NCBI GenBank assembly: GCA_019925095.2 | Contig: CM034389.1 | Location: 16,250,435-16,314,434, forward strand | Reading direction: 5' to 3' | From: Dendrolimus kikuchii | Taxonomy: Eukaryota > Arthropoda > Insecta > Lepidoptera > Lasiocampidae | Length of the DNA stretch: 64,000 nucleotides | The notes under the pieces: generated by a model | The model's input: only the letters and a program-made list of their open reading frames with translations | Told to the model about the DNA's origin: nothing | Databases searched by the model: none | Part shown: piece after piece, positions 1-12,012 of the stretch | Layout of the letters: the number at the start of each line of letters is the position of its first letter | Numbering within the stretch: the stretch's first letter is position 1 | Program-made: the position numbers and the translations under genes

Positions 1-79
1 TTTTTGGTCATTTTGCAGCTTTACATAACATTATGTGGTGCCATATAGACTACACCTCCCTGTAATGTAAACCCTGTAA

Positions 80-227
80 ACCTTTGACCAGGTTCCAGTC
101 TCCCTTAAGAGAGCAGCAGCGCATTTGTAGCAACTTTGGTGTTGCAAATGTCCATAGGCGATGGTAACCGCTTTCCATCAAGTGGGCCGTCTGCCTGTCT
201 GCTGATCTCCTGCAATAAAAAAAAAAT
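80..227 (+). mobile_element. A-tailed SINE-like repeat, 3' half
   Basis: The sense strand (taken as the one with the A-tail) runs from CCAGGTTCCAGTCTCCC through GGGCCGTCTGCCTGTCTG to GCAATAAAAAAAAA. It faces the copy at 230-512 head-to-head, 3' ends together. Confidence 0.7.
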
Positions 228-229
228 TA

Positions 230-512
230 TGCATGAGTGCATGATGGAAAGTGGTTACCATCGTCTATGGACATTTGCTACACCAAAGGTACTACAAATG
301 CGCTGCTGCTCTCTTAAGGGATACTGGAACCTGGCCACCAATACCGGAACACAACTAAAGGTTGTTATGGCGGCATATTCTAGACCAGTGTTGATAACCA
401 TCCAGATGGGCAAATACCCTATCACCTGGCTGCGGTTTGTTTTTTCGTCTCTTACGACAGGCCGCCCGGCCGCAAGAAATTGTAGGTATTCTTCCTCCGT
501 TCCTGCACGGAT
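230..512 (-). mobile_element. A-tailed SINE-like repeat, inverted partner of the preceding copy
   Basis: On the minus strand it starts at CCGTGCAGGAACGGAGG, runs through the CGGCCGGGCGGCCTGTCGTA block and ends just short of the A-tail. Apparent open frames here recur in other copies and are repeat sequence, not a host gene. Confidence 0.75.
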
Positions 513-1360
513 AAAATTTCATCCATATAAACCCAATAGATACTGAGAAAAATATTATGATATGCAGGAATAGACGGGCGGACATGATGTTGGCATTTCT
601 TACGAGTTCTGCTTATGCTAAAATGGTTAGAGAATCCTAAAAATAATTCATGCCTATAAATACAAATAAATATTCTAATCGATGAAATTAACAGAAACCG
701 ATACGCTCCCGTTTGTAATAACTACTTTTTTATTTATTAAATTTGAAGCAAATATGAATCCAATATTTGATTATTTTTACAAAAAACTTTTTTTCAGACA
801 ACTTTTTCTAATCTTAACTACTATGCTGTAATATTTACTTGATTTATTTGCAATGTTTGCAACATGGAGGTTTTGATTCTGTGGTGCTGTTAAGATCTGG
901 AGGCGAAAATGATCACTCCGCTAATGTGTTAGGTGCTAACAGGTTACCAATTCTACATAGCCTCTATAAGCTACTTCAAATAAAATGGTGACAGCTATCA
1001 TTGTCGATTATGAAAGACGACGACACTGCGTATCAAGAGATATATTAAATTAAAGACTTTGATTGTGAGTTGTCATAACATTCGATTTCATGAAAATGTT
1101 TTCAACTGCACAAATGGTAAAAGTAATTATATACATTTAAGTAATTTATTATAACGTTACAAGTTACGTCTTGGATATATAGCTATACTATCATATTATA
1201 ATAGATTATAATAAATAATAATTAAATGTTATTTCTTTATACAATTTCATACTGAGTTAAAAATCATATGTCATGTGATATAAATATACCAATGCAGAAT
1301 ATAAAGTACGCTTAGAGTGAATCAAGTAACTTTCGTCACACGAATATTTTTTTATTCTAC
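513..1360. other. AT-rich intergenic DNA
   Basis: No open frame, repeat family or motif recognised. Confidence 0.5.
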
Positions 1361-1805
1361 TGCTTCATCTGGGATAGTGTTATAGTTGTTGACCGTATCA
1401 CAGACATGTGGAGAAGGGTTTAATGCGATATTATTATTAATTGTTAATGACGTTAGAAATTGTCAGAGAACGTATGTAAATAGATTAATATAACTATTAG
1501 TTAACGGCGTTATTTTAAGCGATATAAATAAGACGCATTTGGCCACAGTCAGTAACTAAATAAAATTAATAAAAAAATCATTAATTCATAATTACAGCAC
1601 ATATGAATAATAAAACGATTACTTTGTGCAGTTCGACATGTACCAAGCTCAGACATTTAAGTTTGGCAACTTTCGATTGCAACAGAATACAAACTAAAAT
1701 AATGGCTAATAAAATAAATTGCGAAAAATTAAAATGCTCAAGCCTGTGCTACATAACTGTACTAATAGACTACCTAACTATAACATTATCGCAGGTGAAG
1801 CCGGA
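1361..1805. mobile_element. MITE family 1 (GCGGCTTCATCTGCGA ends), enlarged copy
   Basis: The left end TGCTTCATCTGGGATAGTG and right end TATCGCAGGTGAAGCCGGA are inverted repeats of each other. The body (TTTAATGCGATATT, GTTAATGACG, TAAGACGCATTTGGCCACAG) matches copies at 19374, 36534, 54461/56841 and 60808. About 200 bp of extra AT-rich sequence (near 1560-1780) sits before the right end, probably a nested insertion. Confidence 0.7.
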
Positions 1806-2439
1806 GCATTAGTGGGAACCGAACCCACAACTCATGAACTCATGGCGACTACTGTAATCATAACATTAAGTATATCTAACTTGTTATCTATTTATTGGGA
1901 ATAAATTGAAAACATTGCTAGATTAATATTTAATTTTCATTATTCAAATTATCTATCAATATTGAATTACAATTTCCAGGAAAAGACCCTTATTTGCTTT
2001 ACAAAGTTATTAATAGAATAGGTACCCGACAAGTAATCAATATTTCTATAAAGTAGAAGATAACAAAGATGAGTTAAGTATATGTAAAAGCAGAAATCGT
2101 ACTGAATTTACTATACCAAAAGAAAAATAGTACTTACATAATTTCTATAACGTGATTAAATAGTTTAATTGTGATGAATTAGAAACTAAACTTACCTATA
2201 TAAAAATTAACTTACCCTTCTTATTTTTTATCGAAAGTTAACTTTTTAAAAGGCATAATTGTTTTGTAATATTTATCCATTGAATAATCAGTACCTCAGC
2301 CACAGTCACTAAACAAACATAGCACTAAAAACACGATATCTTACGATATATCGAATATGCACTCGAAGCATTTAAAAAATATATTTCTAAACGTCTCCAA
2401 AGTTAGTTCGTGGTTTCTAAAGTGGCAAAGTGTTAATAG

Positions 2440-2790
2440 AAGTAAGCTCGTCGTGTAGAGTGCGAAGTTAACAAGTGGACCGACACAAACTCACCGCGCG
2501 GTTCGTTTCGGACTGACTTGGCTCTGTGCGACACATGCCGAAGCCGAGCGACTTGAGAGCTACAACCGCGATTCATGCGCGGCTCGTCGCGTAGGAGGAG
2601 TCTTCATGCCAAAACCACGCCTACCAAGGAGCTACACATTTCTTTTTCAATATGTGTAATTCAATTTCGCTTATGTCTTCGCTGGGAAAGTTGATGCCCC
2701 GTTGTCGTTCAACACGATGTTTTTATGTAAACTGTAATGTAGTTCGCGAACCGAGGCGGCCCGTGATGCTACGCTCCGTGTGATTTCTCT
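2440..2790 (-). promoter_or_regulatory. candidate CpG-rich promoter or untranslated first exon
   Basis: This block is markedly GC- and CpG-richer than its surroundings. On the minus strand it contains TCAGT, the arthropod initiator core (in GCCAAGTCAGTCCGAAACG), then ACCGCGCG followed by a good splice donor GTGAGT about 25 nt later. There is no convincing protein frame. It could be a promoter and short 5' exon of an unseen minus-strand gene or an old retroelement 5' end. Confidence 0.25.
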
Positions 2791-4859
2791 TTTCTCTTTT
2801 GTAGCCAATTTCACGTGCTGCTGCCTGTTTGTATATGTATTGGAACGATACAATATAGATAAACTCGAGAGATGACTGAAAGTACATGATGAATATACTG
2901 GGATTGTTCTATGGCTAACTTCGTGTGTAAATACATATGTCGGTGTTTCGCAGCATTTCCATTTACGGTCTTTAATACATTTCATGAAAATCACTTCACA
3001 AAGGAAGGAACAATAATTCAATAAATCGCTAAGGACGTCCTAATACATACAGCCAAGGGTTCTGAGTCGAATTTTTCTTCTATATAGCCCCAGTAGTTTC
3101 TTTTTGCAGATTATTGTAATCTAGATAGATAAACAGACAGTCAAAATAACTACCCTAAAGCAATCACTTTTCATATTCTTGATTGTACAATAACAATACC
3201 GATAGCAAATTTATGTAATCTATTTAGGAGCTCTTGAGAGCCTTCACAGTATTTATTTCATAAACAAATTAATTTGCTACGTTTATTATTTTAGTATAAA
3301 ATAGACGATGAGACTCTCATTCAACAGCATAAATATCTTGTTTACGCTGTGAGTGTACGATTTAGAATGTAAAGGAATTCGCTAAATTATAAACAGTAAA
3401 TTAAACGCTAGTTTCATTTGCGTTACAAAGTGAATTATGTGTCTTAGTTCTGTCACCACCTAAGATACGACGGTTCAAAATTAATACAGTGCCATAAGCC
3501 TGCTCTAATACCCTACGTCCTCAGGCCACATTAACCGTATCAAATTTTAACTTAACATTCTAAGTAAACACAGCTCTATCACATTTAAAATAAGAAATAA
3601 ATTGAAACTGACTTGTGCCGGGTAAATATGTCTTTCTATTTACGGTAAATTATTATTAAGTGTACACCTATTTGTTTGGTGTCGTATGTAACTAAAGCCT
3701 AATGACGAGTGACGTCTATGAATTAAATCGTGCAATATGACTACCTGCCCCGAAAGCGACCAATTAATCTACATTTGGACTTAACTAGTGTCACATTAAA
3801 CAAAGGAGACGGGGATTTTTGGGCCAAAGAAATATAATTAGATTTTTTTTTATAGGTATGTCTTAAAAATGTTATATTTTCTATTACAAAATTGAAAAAA
3901 AAACACCTGTAAATTCTATCTAGAAGACGAGGTAAAAACAAGGTCATAAATAAAGTCGGTAAAAGTTATCGACTACCATAGTAGACCACACGATTAATTC
4001 ATTAAAAAGAAATAAACCTACGAAAATTAAAAAAAAGCCAACATAATAACTATCATCTTTTTACAATCTGGAACCAAGAATATATGAAAGCGTATCTGTC
4101 TCCTTTATGCTGAAAACAAAAACTTTTCATAAATTATATAATGTTAAGATACAGTTGATAAAGAAAAACATTGTAATGAAACTTATACACCATGGTTTAC
4201 GATATGTAAAATCAATATCTACCATTGAAATATTTTTGAATATAATTTAACATCGATAGCGTTTACTATAGTTATACTTTTTTTAATAAAACAATATAAA
4301 GAAAACAATCCTTTTGTATTTTTAAATCTAATCTAAATACGATCAATTCAAATTCAAAAAATTTTATGCAAACTATGTTCCACCGAAGAACATTTTTTGA
4401 AGATCATGCATGCAGGGTATTAAATAAATAAATTATTACCCTTTAAAGCAGAACATTAAATTACAATACATCATGAAGGAAAATTATACAATTCCATCTG
4501 AAAATCTATCTATAGACAACTAGTTGCTACCCAATTACCCATCCTACATACATAATATATATAATATATTAGGTTAAAATTTAAATCTACTTTCTATTCA
4601 ATGTACACCGCTTCGCAACGTGTTAGCGCTGTTTAAGGAGAAAAAGTAAGAAACTCCTCAGCAATACGTATTTATAATAAAAATTAAGTGTCTTAGCCTG
4701 AGACGGTGTCAATCAAAGACCTACAATTTGGCTGAGGTTTATAATTTATAATAAATTATTCTAATTCTTGAGTATTCATAGATACTTGATACTAGATAGA
4801 TACACAACCCGTGCAGATCCATGTTTAAAGAGAGAAGAGAGAGAAAATTTAGTTAAGAG
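2791..4859. other. intergenic DNA without recognised features
   Basis: AT-rich, with short open frames only (for example a minus-strand frame at 2671-3021 with no family signature). No repeat recognised. Confidence 0.5.
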
Positions 4860-5050
4860 TGGAGCTAAGCTTGTGGTAATCCGGTAAGTTTCGTAGATGG
4901 GCTCAAAGTTAAAGAAAGCAAAAGAAGGCCGATAGCCGGGACGTCTCTGGGGGCTCGTTTAGACCGAAGCGGTTTTCACGGCTCGTTCTTATGATTAAGT
5001 CTACTCCTGTGGGATTCGAAATCGACGTTGTTGCGAATGATGCTTATTTC
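4860..5050. other. unassigned GC-richer block
   Basis: About 190 bp contain GGCCGATAGCCGGGACGTC, GGGGGCTCGTTTAGACCG and a plus-strand GTAAGT. No frame, tRNA fold or repeat partner in the window was found. It may be a decayed retroelement end. Confidence 0.2.
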
Positions 5051-5329
5051 GACCAACTATTGGAAAATAAAGTGCTTTTTAAACAAGCTGAATTGTAACT
5101 TAAAACAATACTATGTTGATTATTAAAGATTAGAGAAAAAATGTTTTCTAACAATAGGGATCTGGACACATGTTACAATAAATTCTACAATTTTGACATA
5201 TAAACGAACACGTCTTAAAATTGTATACCATCTTATCATGTAAGTTTTAAAATGCCCTGATAGAAATAATTTTAATTAAGTTTTCAACAATAATGAATCC
5301 ACTATTTGACTGCTTTTAGTTGTAGCTAC

Positions 5330-6235
5330 TTTTTAACCGACTGGAAAAAAAGGAGGAGGTTCTCAATTCGTCGGGATCATGTTTTTTTGTTTTTCTTTTA
5401 TGTATGTTCACCGATTACTCCGAGATTTATGATCCGATTTACGTGATTCTTTTTTGTTCGACGCGGAATAGCTTCCCTTTGGTCCCCTAAAAATTTGACA
5501 TAGTTTGGCCCAGTAGTTTTCATTTTATGAACATTTTTTATGAAAAAAATTCTATTTCGTTCCATATGTACATCAATTATTCTGGGAGTTATTATCCGAT
5601 TTACGTGATTCTTTTTTGATCGACGCGGAATAGCTTCCATTTGGTCTCCTAAAAATTAATTAATTCTTGGGACCTATAAATTAATCTAAAAATTAATTAC
5701 CTAAAAATTACCTAAAAATTAATTAATACTTAGGACCTATATTTTTTAAGGAGCGCAGCACCTTTCGTAGGTCTACCCGTAGATAGCTAGACAGTGAAAA
5801 GTAACAAATAAAATAAAAAAAGTTCGTTTATAAAAACCGACTTCAAAAACTAAAAAGTATAAAATAACTTATTTCTAAAGCTATTATTATTAATATATAT
5901 TATCTGAAACATCTTGAAGTCGGTGCAAAGTAAAACATAAAAAATACTATATTTTTTTGAAAATTACTAAGCACCGACTTTAAGATGTTTTAGATAATAA
6001 ACTCAAAAAGTACTCGACATAAGTAAAAATGTTAAAATTAAAGCTAAACATACTTACAAATAAAACCTTAAAAATAAATAAACTAAACTATACTATAAAT
6101 AAAGCTACATACACCTACAAAATAATATAAATCTATAAATAAAAAAATAATATATATTAATAATAATAGCTTTAGAAATAAGTTATTTTATACTTTTTAG
6201 TTTTTGAAGTCGGTTTTTTTAAACGAAGTTTTTTT
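5330..6235. mobile_element. composite MITE with long internal hairpin (copy A)
   Basis: The element starts TTTTTAACCGACTGGAAAAA AGGAGGAGG and ends GAAGTCGGTTTTTTT. The left 500 bp hold two diverged direct copies of a roughly 95-bp module (5400-5495 and 5570-5660, each with GATCCGATTTACGTGATTC and CGACGCGGAATAGCTTCC), then GTAGGTCTACCCGTAGATAG. The right 400 bp form a hairpin: the arm 5835-5925 is complementary to segments of 5973-6222, with ACCGACTT repeated at all four arm ends. A related copy lies at 20960-21625 with the parts in inverted order. No transposase is encoded. Confidence 0.7.
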
Positions 6236-6847
6236 GACATAATAGGTACATTCGTAAAAAATCATAGAGGCTGCGACGTTTTGTAAGATGATAAAAACTA
6301 TCTAAGCTGATTTGATTCTCCGCTATTCTAAGCATTTATGACAACCTCGATGAAGGTAAATTTTCAAATATTTAAGCGATACTAAAACTTTTATTACAGA
6401 CACAGACGTACTAGTAGAAAATACATAAAACGCGTGGGCAAAATTGTTAGATTTCACATACAATGGAGGCTTTTTAAAGACAACAAACGTTCATTGTTTA
6501 TAATTGTCTCAAAAACTACTGACCGAATTTAGTTCAAATAGTTTTTTCTTGATAGCTTTTTAAAGTTATACCACCTTGACTTCGTCAGAATATTTCTCTT
6601 TCTTTATAGTTCAAACATCAGAAGGCGGGACATAATTTTAGGTAAAACTTATCGACAAACGGACTGTAAAGTAGATATCTACTACGCTTTAATTTCCACG
6701 AATAGATTTTCTCACGATGTTATCCTTCAGCATCAGCATGTGATAATTGTAGCAATATGCGTATTAGGTTAGAAAACTGTCTAAGTAATGCATGTTCCTC
6801 CGCCAACATTTAAACCCAAGTCATTAGAATGGCCTCTCAGCAACTAA
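6236..6847. other. AT-rich intergenic DNA
   Basis: Contains TTTTCTCACGATGTTATCCT near 6710, a phrase common in Lepidopteran repeats. Nothing else recognised. Confidence 0.4.
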
Positions 6848-7225
6848 AACTTACGTTTACATACATACGTACATACATAACTTCACGCCAGTTCCCTTGC
6901 GGGGTAGGCACGAACAACAGAGCGCCATTTAGGCCTATTCTTACACACCTCACTTGCTTCTTTGACATTCATAACTCTTGTCATGCACGCTCGTCTGTTC
7001 TTAAGGCTCCTGACATCACCCTCTGCTAGTACATGATCAATTTGATCATGGAAGGTGTGTCGTGGTCTTCCACGACTTCTGCATCCATTTTTGCATTGTA
7101 TATCTGTTTAGTCATTCTTTCATCATGCATTCTTTCCACATGCCCGAACCACCGGAGCATTCCTTTCCTCACCTTCACCCCGACACTTTCTTTCAGACCA
7201 ACTCTCTTATGTTTACAGGTCACAT
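6848..7225 (-). mobile_element. non-LTR retrotransposon 3' fragment (reverse-transcriptase tail domain)
   Basis: On the minus strand this encodes VRKGMLRWFGHVERM followed by DERMTKQIYNAKMD, a post-RT tail typical of insect LINE ORF2 proteins. After a frameshift near 7040 it continues as the [17 protein letters not shown] and [11 protein letters not shown]-terminus seen intact at 61786-61957. The element ends with GGCGTGAAGTTATGTATGT and a TATG-rich tail at about 6848-6870. Strongly 5'-truncated and frameshifted; dead. Confidence 0.8.
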
Positions 7226-7234
7226 AAATTACCT

Positions 7235-7335
7235 TGGCGGGTCATATTATTGGCCTCCGTGGTTTGGCGGTCTTAGCTTTAGCTTTAGCTTGTCTAGTTA
7301 TCTGGAATGCAGTGGTTCGATTTCTGACAAAGTAA
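7235..7335 (+). mobile_element. possible tRNA-derived SINE head
   Basis: GGCCTCCGTGGTTTGGCGG followed 55 bp later by GTGGTTCGATTTC resembles pol III A- and B-boxes. The spacing is right but the match is imperfect, and no tail was identified. Confidence 0.3.
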
Positions 7336-7700
7336 CTCGATAAAATATGAACTTTTCGATAGTTACGTATTACGTGGCCAAATTGTAAACGTTATCCTGA
7401 CAGCTCTTAGGGCTTCAGCTGGCTCAATTGGTGTAATATGATGCTCTCACAGAATATCGGCGTGTAATGGTTAGCCTTGAGCTAGTCGTGTTTCGTGCGA
7501 TGAGTGCATCCGGTGGACCTCTTCCACCTCCCTCTATCCCCCTTCTCGCCATTGGCCTATACATCATGTCTGATCCCTCTGTCTCATCCCCCTGTCCCAT
7601 ATCTGTACTACATCCTTTCCAGTGACGGAAACCACCTTTCGTCCGTCTGCGTGTTTGTCAACTACGCAACAAGTAAATCTAGTCAATCTGTCTATGTGAA
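7336..7700. other. unassigned pyrimidine-rich block
   Basis: Includes CTCTTCCACCTCCCTCTATC and CATCCCCCTGTCCCATATC. Short frames are open (7504-7764, plus) but low in complexity. Probably retroelement-derived; no partner copy in the window. Confidence 0.2.
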
Positions 7701-7847
7701 ATGGACTTCAAGGCTTTCGGTTATATATACTATTCATAACACAAACGTGGTTTGGTCAGCTTGACGATAAACAATGTTTTTGTCTGCCGATTTATGTAGA
7801 TATTTTTTTTATGTTACCATAAAGACAAAAAAGAATGAATAAAACTG

Positions 7848-8166
7848 ACATCTATACTAATATTATAAAGAGGACAGATTTGTATTTTTGTGTGTTTGTA
7901 ACGAATAAACTTAAAAACTAATGAACTGATTTAAAAAATTCTTTCACCATTAGGATGCTATATTAGATTAATATAAGCTATATTTATTACTACAAAAATT
8001 TAGTAATCTGTACTAAAACTTCAATAATGTAACCCAAGGTGTAAAAAAATAGTATTTGAGTGGGTTCGGGGATGGTTTAGATTCAAAATTAGACCTGGTA
8101 GGTGGCGCTGGAATCAGGTTCTAGATTTAATTTTTTTCAGGGCAGGGCAACGTCTGCCGAAACCGC
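7848..8166 (+). mobile_element. non-autonomous Helitron (Lep1-like), near full length
   Basis: It begins TCTATACTAATATTATAAAG and ends GGCAACGTCTGCCGAAACCG followed by CTAGT, the boundaries of the abundant Lepidopteran Helitron class. The interior (GTGGGTTCGGGGATGGTTTA, GTGGCGCTGGAATC) matches 28973-29312. No coding capacity; Helitrons leave no target duplication, so exact ends rest on family comparison. Confidence 0.75.
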
Positions 8167-9854
8167 TAGTAAGTTATATAATAAGTCGGAACAGGAAAAT
8201 ACAATAAAGGGGGAAAAGCCTTCTATTTGAACGGAAAGTTGTTTTATATTAAGCAAATTTTCTTTATTTATATTACCGTAAAAAGAAAACTTCACCTGTA
8301 CTCGTGCGACGTTGAATTCCTGCTTTTTATGAAAGAATTTGTATTTCAAAAGAATATTTTCATATGTGATATTTTCGTAACTTGAAAAAGCCTTTGCGGC
8401 ATCTCACTTTAATTGTGTTTCGTGTCATTGTAATTAATTACACTCTTTTCACAATTACATTAATCAGCTTATGTTTTTCATTTATTGTTGACATATTAAT
8501 ATAGATGTTACAGTCCAGAGCATCGACATCAGAACCTAGGGTGTGTTTTCCTACACTTTCTTCTCCATTTCGCGTAGTGTTCAGCATTTATTTTGAGGCC
8601 ATTGGCATAATATCACCCATCATGACATCTAGCCAGCATTACTTCAACCTACCTTTTCTTCCGGAACATATCTAAGGCAGCATGTTAACCATGCCGCCTT
8701 AGATATTACCTTTATTCCCCACACAATTAGCAGGTTCTCGTAAAACGTGATCATACCGGAATAGGCTTCTTTCTTATCAACTATATTTCTTTGTATGTCC
8801 CTATAAACTTGGGCTTCCCCGTATAAGAGTCATTTATCCAAACCGAATTGGTAGGTTTCACACATACCGATGATAAAAAAAATCTAATATGATTTTCATC
8901 AACATGTTAATCGCTGGGCTTTGATGTCAATACTTCCTCACAATGTTTTTCTTTTTCTCAGAACTTGGCAATTAAAGAAAAGAAAGAAAGAAAGAAAATA
9001 TTTATTTCTAATTGCAATTTAAGAAATGAGGCACTCAGTCTTTTGCTGTGCCGACACAGCACTGGTTTTTAGTGACCACGTCCAAAACATATATGTCCTA
9101 AGACCCCAAGTATCTGGGTAACCTTAAACTATTACATGAATAAAAAACTGTATACGAATTATACAATAATATACCCAAACAAAACCATTAAATAATAAAA
9201 ACCCAATAACTAACTGTTTATGAATTTATACTTTAAGATACGTCAAGTATTACTTGAACTTTCAAATAATAGATATAAAACGAATAACAAATTTCATTCG
9301 TTTTTGTCCCCAGGTAAGTAAAATGATATGTTTTTATATAGAAGATTGACAAATAAACTATAAAAGTCATCAGAATTAAATTAAGTAAAAAAAGAAAAGT
9401 ATACGTATAATGATTATATCGACTCTACATAGTTATAATGGGAATTACTTAGCTATTAATCTGCTTGTAGTACTACTACTTAGGTTAATTACTCTACAGT
9501 TTATTAAAACTCATAAAATAAATACAGATAAAAATTAAATTTTAAAGCGACTTATGTAAATGAGAACAATTATTACGAGATAAATTTAAACTGAAACATT
9601 GTATTTTTGAAGAGACCCGCTCCATTACTTTTGCCCTAATGTAAGCTTTTCGAAAACAATAGAGAAACAGGGTCGCGTTAACGTCGCGAGATCTTATTGT
9701 TTCAAGCAATGTGCGGTCGGGAGTTCGGTATTGTTGTTATCAACGCACTGAAGCTAAGCCTCACTGTTTTGCAAGAAATTTAAATTTATTATACAACCAA
9801 AACTATGGTATCGAGACCAAGAGACCGCCGTAAATGATACTAAAGTTTTATTGT
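8167..9854. other. AT-rich intergenic DNA
   Basis: Apart from the palindrome at 8668-8706, a short AAAGAAAG run near 8977 and minor open frames, I recognise nothing. Confidence 0.45.
8668..8706. repeat. 39-bp near-perfect palindrome
   Basis: ATATCTAAGGCAGCATG is followed by TTAAC and then CATGCCGCCTTAGATAT. The arms differ by one base. No partner copy seen. Confidence 0.6.
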
Positions 9855-10108
9855 ATAATAATAATAATAATCGGCAGACAAACACACATATTGTATATCC
9901 CCAAATTAAGCAAGTTACGCTTGTGTTATGGGTAATACACAACGTGCTACTCTGGGGCCAATCCCAGACACCCACCCAGACCTAAGTAAATAACCGAGAA
10001 AATACGTTTCCGAAATTTACTATACCAGGAATTTGACCCGGAGCCTCTGCGTTGCAGTGAGGTAGGCCAGCAAAGACTTAGCCCGCTCAACCACAAAGGC
10101 CGTGAATT
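9855..10108 (-). mobile_element. tRNA-derived SINE, full-length copy
   Basis: On the minus strand it starts ACGGCCTTTGTGGTTGAGCG (A-box region), has a B-box-like GGGTCAAATTCCTGG, then GTCTGGGATTGGCCCCAG, and ends TTTGTCTGCCG with an ATT-repeat tail. The same unit occurs at 29987-30232, where the B-box is canonical. Confidence 0.75.
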
Positions 10109-10929
10109 ATATGTAGTCCATATATTAATAGATTTTAGGTGTCGTGCTAATTTGAATAATAAACATTTTACTTATTTCTTTCTTTCTAAAATCGTCATGT
10201 CAGTCCATGTGTTTTTCTCGGAAACTACTAGGTCTTTATGGATGAAATTTGGCTTAAAATTCCATGCATTGCTATAGTAAAATTGCGAAAACAATAATGG
10301 TGGGCGGACAATGGGATTATTATAGGTTTGTTTATAATAAATTATCGCATCCCCCTCTGACGTTTACTAAACGAAACTGGTCATTTAATTCTGTGGTTTA
10401 CATCCCCGTGGATAATTAAACTATTGTTTGCCATTTTGCATAAATTAATCTTGTTGTGTTGATTTAACATAATTATTATCATTTTGCATTAATAAAATTA
10501 TTTATTCATTTGCATTACATTATATTACAGCTCTATATTAATGTAAACAATTTAGGGTAAAACATATTATAATAATACAAAACGAACGTTCGTTCTTCGT
10601 TCGAATCCTTACGTCATAATAGTAGTCCGCCTGTCTAGTGTCTATGTATGTTACAGCGATGTTGCTTCAAAACCACTCACTGGAAAACTAGAATGAGGTG
10701 AAGATTTCTAGAATAGTTTTGTGTTCTGAAGAGCTTAAAAAATTTGTTAACCAAATATACTTTACACAAGATTCTTCGAGTAATATTTCTGATATTATGG
10801 GGTATTTTAGATTAAAATAAACAAAGACAGAAGATATCCGTTATTACTACGGAATCCTTCTCTGTGTATGGAAAGACAAATGCACTTTGCCGATGTTTAT
10901 TACAGACAACAGAAGAAAGGTTTACGGTC
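10109..10929. other. AT-rich intergenic DNA
   Basis: Nothing recognised beyond the short palindrome AACGAACGTTCGTT near 10581. Confidence 0.45.
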
Positions 10930-11232
10930 TAATTTTATTGCATGAGTTTAGAAGGCAGGCAGAAGTCCCACGTGATGGAAAGCGGTTACTATCACCTATT
11001 TGTAACACCAAAGGTGCTACCAATGTGTTGCCGCTCGCTAAAGGGGAGACTGGAACCTGGCCACTAATACCGGAATATAACTCAAGGTTGTTATGGCGGC
11101 ATACTTTAGACCAGGGGCCTTCCAGTCGGGTAAATACGCTACCACCTGACTGCGGGTTGTTTTTGTCGCCTCTTACGACTGGCCGTCCGGCTGCAGAAAA
11201 TTGTATTCTTTTTCCGTTCCTGCACGGATAAT
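10930..11232 (-). mobile_element. A-tailed SINE-like repeat
   Basis: The minus-strand copy runs from CCGTGCAGGAACGG to ATGCAATAAAA. It is somewhat diverged (AGAAGGCAGGCAGAAGTCC in place of the usual GACAGGCAGACGGCCC). Open frames on both strands are shared with the other copies. Confidence 0.75.
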
Positions 11233-12012
11233 CCACTTGATGAAAAGTGATTACTGTCATTTACGGACATACAACTTTACAACATAAGCAGTGTCACTAC
11301 ACTGACTACTACTGACATTTTAAGGATGGTCTATGTCGTAGTGCTCTTGTAAAAAAAATCATAAATGGTTATTTTTGTTTGCACTAAATACGGTATATAA
11401 CAAAATATAGTGTAGTATATTAATACGTCCATTGCGTCTTTCATAATTTGCAAAATCCCTTTAATTACACTTTTGATTGTAATTGTATATCAAAATTTGT
11501 CAAGTACCTACTATAAGTGATTTACACACTCTGTAATGCGATTTTAAATCATATCGCATTTCCAAATTAATCCTGTAACAATTTCTGATCTCAATTTATA
11601 TTATTTCACTGTCACAGCTTGAAATATGTACCGTTTTGCTTTTGTTACATTTTAATTAATACTATCTTTCCAACTGTTATAATGTTTAATGACGGTAGAA
11701 TACAAAAACAGTAGTGCTAGCCTGTTATTTAAAGTAGTTCAATTCATGGAGGAAACTAGTCACCGGTGTGTTTTGCTTCTTCGGTTAGCTAACTTAATTA
11801 GTAGTGGACACTCTCATATCTACCAGAAAACTATAAATTGGTGGGTTAAACGAATTCTAACGTTTTTGACAAAGGCTACTGGATTGAATGAGCCGAAATT
11901 TGAGCTCAATGATATACCATGAGAAAATCTAGTTATGCTCTTCAACATGATAATTAGGATAATAAGTTACTCATATAAAATATATTATTTAATAGTGTTG
12001 ATAGATCACAGC
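11233..12012. other. AT-rich intergenic DNA
   Basis: A 77-codon plus-strand frame (11689-11922) has no recognisable family. Nothing else seen. Confidence 0.4.
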
